43,267 nucleotides of DNA from Phascolarctobacterium sp. (GTDB lineage Bacteria > Bacillota > Negativicutes > Acidaminococcales > Acidaminococcaceae), in contig JAFUKD010000038.1 in NCBI GenBank assembly GCA_017467905.1, forward strand, positions 1 to 43,267, in the 5' to 3' direction. A program made the position numbers and the translations under genes. Under the pieces are notes generated by a model. It was not told the origin of the DNA and did no database searches. It was given only the letters and a program-made list of their open reading frames with translations. How positions within the stretch are numbered: the first letter of the stretch is position 1; each line of letters starts with the position of its first letter. Of this stretch, positions 42,037 through 43,267 are shown piece by piece.

Positions 42037-43267
42037 TTAGAAAGTGAAGATAACTTGGGTCCAGAGGGTTTCGATATCTTCTTTTGCTACTGCATCACCC
42101 ATACCTTTAGTTTCGAGGTCATAGTACTCAACAGCTGCTACGATATTTTTAGCGAGGGTGTAGTTAGCACCAACCATCCAGCCTTCAAAACCAGTTTCAC
42201 CATAGTCACCGTTCATGGTGTGAGCCATTACAGTACCACGTCCTTGGTCATACCAGTTACCATAGAGACCCCAAGAACCAGGAGCGGAAGCTTTAGCACC
42301 TTTCAAGGACAAACCAACTACAATACCTTCATCATCAATTTTGTATTCATCATTATTTTGACCAGTAATACTGTCAATATCAGATTTCAGGTAATCAGCG
42401 GTTAAGGTCAAATCTTTAGCAAGGTCAAATGCTACACCAACATTCCAAACTTTATTGTCAGGAAGGGAAATATCAGCTTTGGTCAACGTATCGTTTTGAT
42501 AATAATCAGCTACACCATCCTTATAAACAGTGTAACCAGCAGTTGCCTTTACCACACCAATTTCAGTTGCAACATGTGCACCATAGGTTTCACCATATTC
42601 AACATCAACCTTATCGTTAGTACCTGCTGTAAAATTAACTTCACCATCCATATCGGTCGGTTTGCCATAGAAAGCAGTCAATTTAACATCTTTGCCATAG
42701 GAAACTTCTACAGCATCTGCACGATGGTCATAAAGGTTGCCGTTAACCAGGTACATGTTGTAACGACCAGCAGTTACGTCCAAACCACCCAATTTACCAG
42801 TTACATAAGCACGTTGGAAGGTGGTTTCTTCCTCATCACCTTCATCATTATCGAAGTTTTGGTTATTTTGAATCAAGCCGGTATAAGCCCAATCATCATT
42901 GATTTGACCTTTGAAGTAAATACGGGAACGCAAATTATTAGCATGGCCATCAGCGTCACCATCATTTTGTTTGTAGTGATAACGGATTTGACCAGTGATT
43001 TTAACAGCGTCAGCGCCTTTTTCCAATTTAGCTACGCGAACACCGAGGGTATCCAGTTCGTCAGCAAATTCTGCAGCCAGTTTGTCAACGTTAGCGCCTT
43101 TAGCCATAGCTTTTGCTACGATTTGTGCCATTTCATAACGGGTCATCAGTTTGTCGCCGTCGAATGCGCCGTCAGCATAGCCATCAACTACGCCAGCAGC
43201 AGCCAATTTAGCTACGGAGTCATATGCCCAGTGGCCAGCGGGAACGTCAGAGAACGGGTTAGCTGCG
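42037..43267 (-). CDS. S-layer-homology outer-membrane porin, N-terminus cut off by the window edge
   Basis: The visible 410 residues lack the signal peptide, which lies beyond 43267. The frame opens inside an SLH domain (NPFSDVPAGHWAYDSVAKLA, then GVVDGYADGAF and LMTRYEMAQIVAKAM), followed by a short coiled coil (FADELDTLGVRVAKLEKG) and a long beta-barrel with alternating aromatic strands. It ends TLWTQVIFTF, with the terminal Phe of barrel proteins. This is the Negativicutes OmpM-type layout, in which the SLH domain tethers the porin to modified peptidoglycan. The long strand-connecting segments are rich in Asp and Gly, as in other porins. Confidence 0.92.
   Translation of the reverse strand, partial: AANPFSDVPAGHWAYDSVAKLAAAGVVDGYADGAFDGDKLMTRYEMAQIVAKAMAKGANVDKLAAEFADELDTLGVRVAKLEKGADAVKITGQIRYHYKQNDGDADGHANNLRSRIYFKGQINDDWAYTGLIQNNQNFDNDEGDEEETTFQRAYVTGKLGGLDVTAGRYNMYLVNGNLYDHRADAVEVSYGKDVKLTAFYGKPTDMDGEVNFTAGTNDKVDVEYGETYGAHVATEIGVVKATAGYTVYKDGVADYYQNDTLTKADISLPDNKVWNVGVAFDLAKDLTLTADYLKSDIDSITGQNNDEYKIDDEGIVVGLSLKGAKASAPGSWGLYGNWYDQGRGTVMAHTMNGDYGETGFEGWMVGANYTLAKNIVAAVEYYDLETKGMGDAVAKEDIETLWTQVIFTF

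Overview
The window looks like a chromosomal segment of a diderm Firmicute of the class Negativicutes. The gene order is Firmicute-like: an ylb-type cluster (rsmD, coaD, rpmF, yceD, tmcAL), cdaA-cdaR-glmM-glmS, and groES-groEL under a CIRCE operator. At the right edge there is an outer-membrane porin with an S-layer-homology (SLH) domain, which is a Negativicutes hallmark. I lean towards the Acidaminococcaceae (a Phascolarctobacterium-like genome), but that is inference from recall, not a search. Nearly all genes lie on the minus strand; only DUF2922, the gamma carbonic anhydrase, tmcAL, and a glycosyltransferase/CoA-transferase pair are on the plus strand.

Layout. 1-1.8 kb: a DUF2922 protein with a perfect 78-bp internal duplication, convergent with a guaA whose glutaminase domain is shortened and lacks its catalytic cysteine. 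2-4 kb: groES-groEL. 4.2-8 kb: a GAF-PAS-ANTAR regulator and the tRNA t6A genes tsaE-tsaB-rimI-tsaD, with a tandem array of DnaA boxes between the regulator and tsaD. 8-13.3 kb: an envelope and repair operon (TVP38, CYTH, acpS, nnr, amidase, GerMN lipoprotein). 13.4-15.8 kb: gamma carbonic anhydrase, then nifS-nifU for Fe-S assembly. 15.9-21.1 kb: a coiled-coil protein, coaD, rsmD, rpmF, yceD, ackA and tmcAL. 21.2-23.2 kb: a SIMPL protein and a PepT-like peptidase. 23.4-30.4 kb: the cell-wall precursor and c-di-AMP block cdaA-cdaR-FAD protein-glmM-glmS, with a clear glmS ribozyme in the glmS leader. 30.5-38.9 kb: a full arginine pathway (argC-J-B-D-F, then argG-argH). 39.1-41.1 kb: a monofunctional glycosyltransferase and a CaiB/BaiF CoA-transferase. 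41.1-43.3 kb: a perfect parS palindrome, a hicAB toxin-antitoxin pair bracketed by two identical 37-bp terminators, and the truncated SLH porin.

The least explained signal is a family of roughly 105-125 bp palindromic intergenic elements. They sit at the 3' ends of minus-strand genes (PepT-like, glmS, argB, argC; a half copy at guaA; a collapsed copy after the FAD protein). The cores resemble one another, but the outermost stem differs at each locus while still pairing with itself. This fits an element nested inside terminator-like hairpins, or a structured 3' RNA. The other notable items are the DnaA-box array, the parS site, the degenerate GuaA and the repeat-bracketed hicAB cassette.
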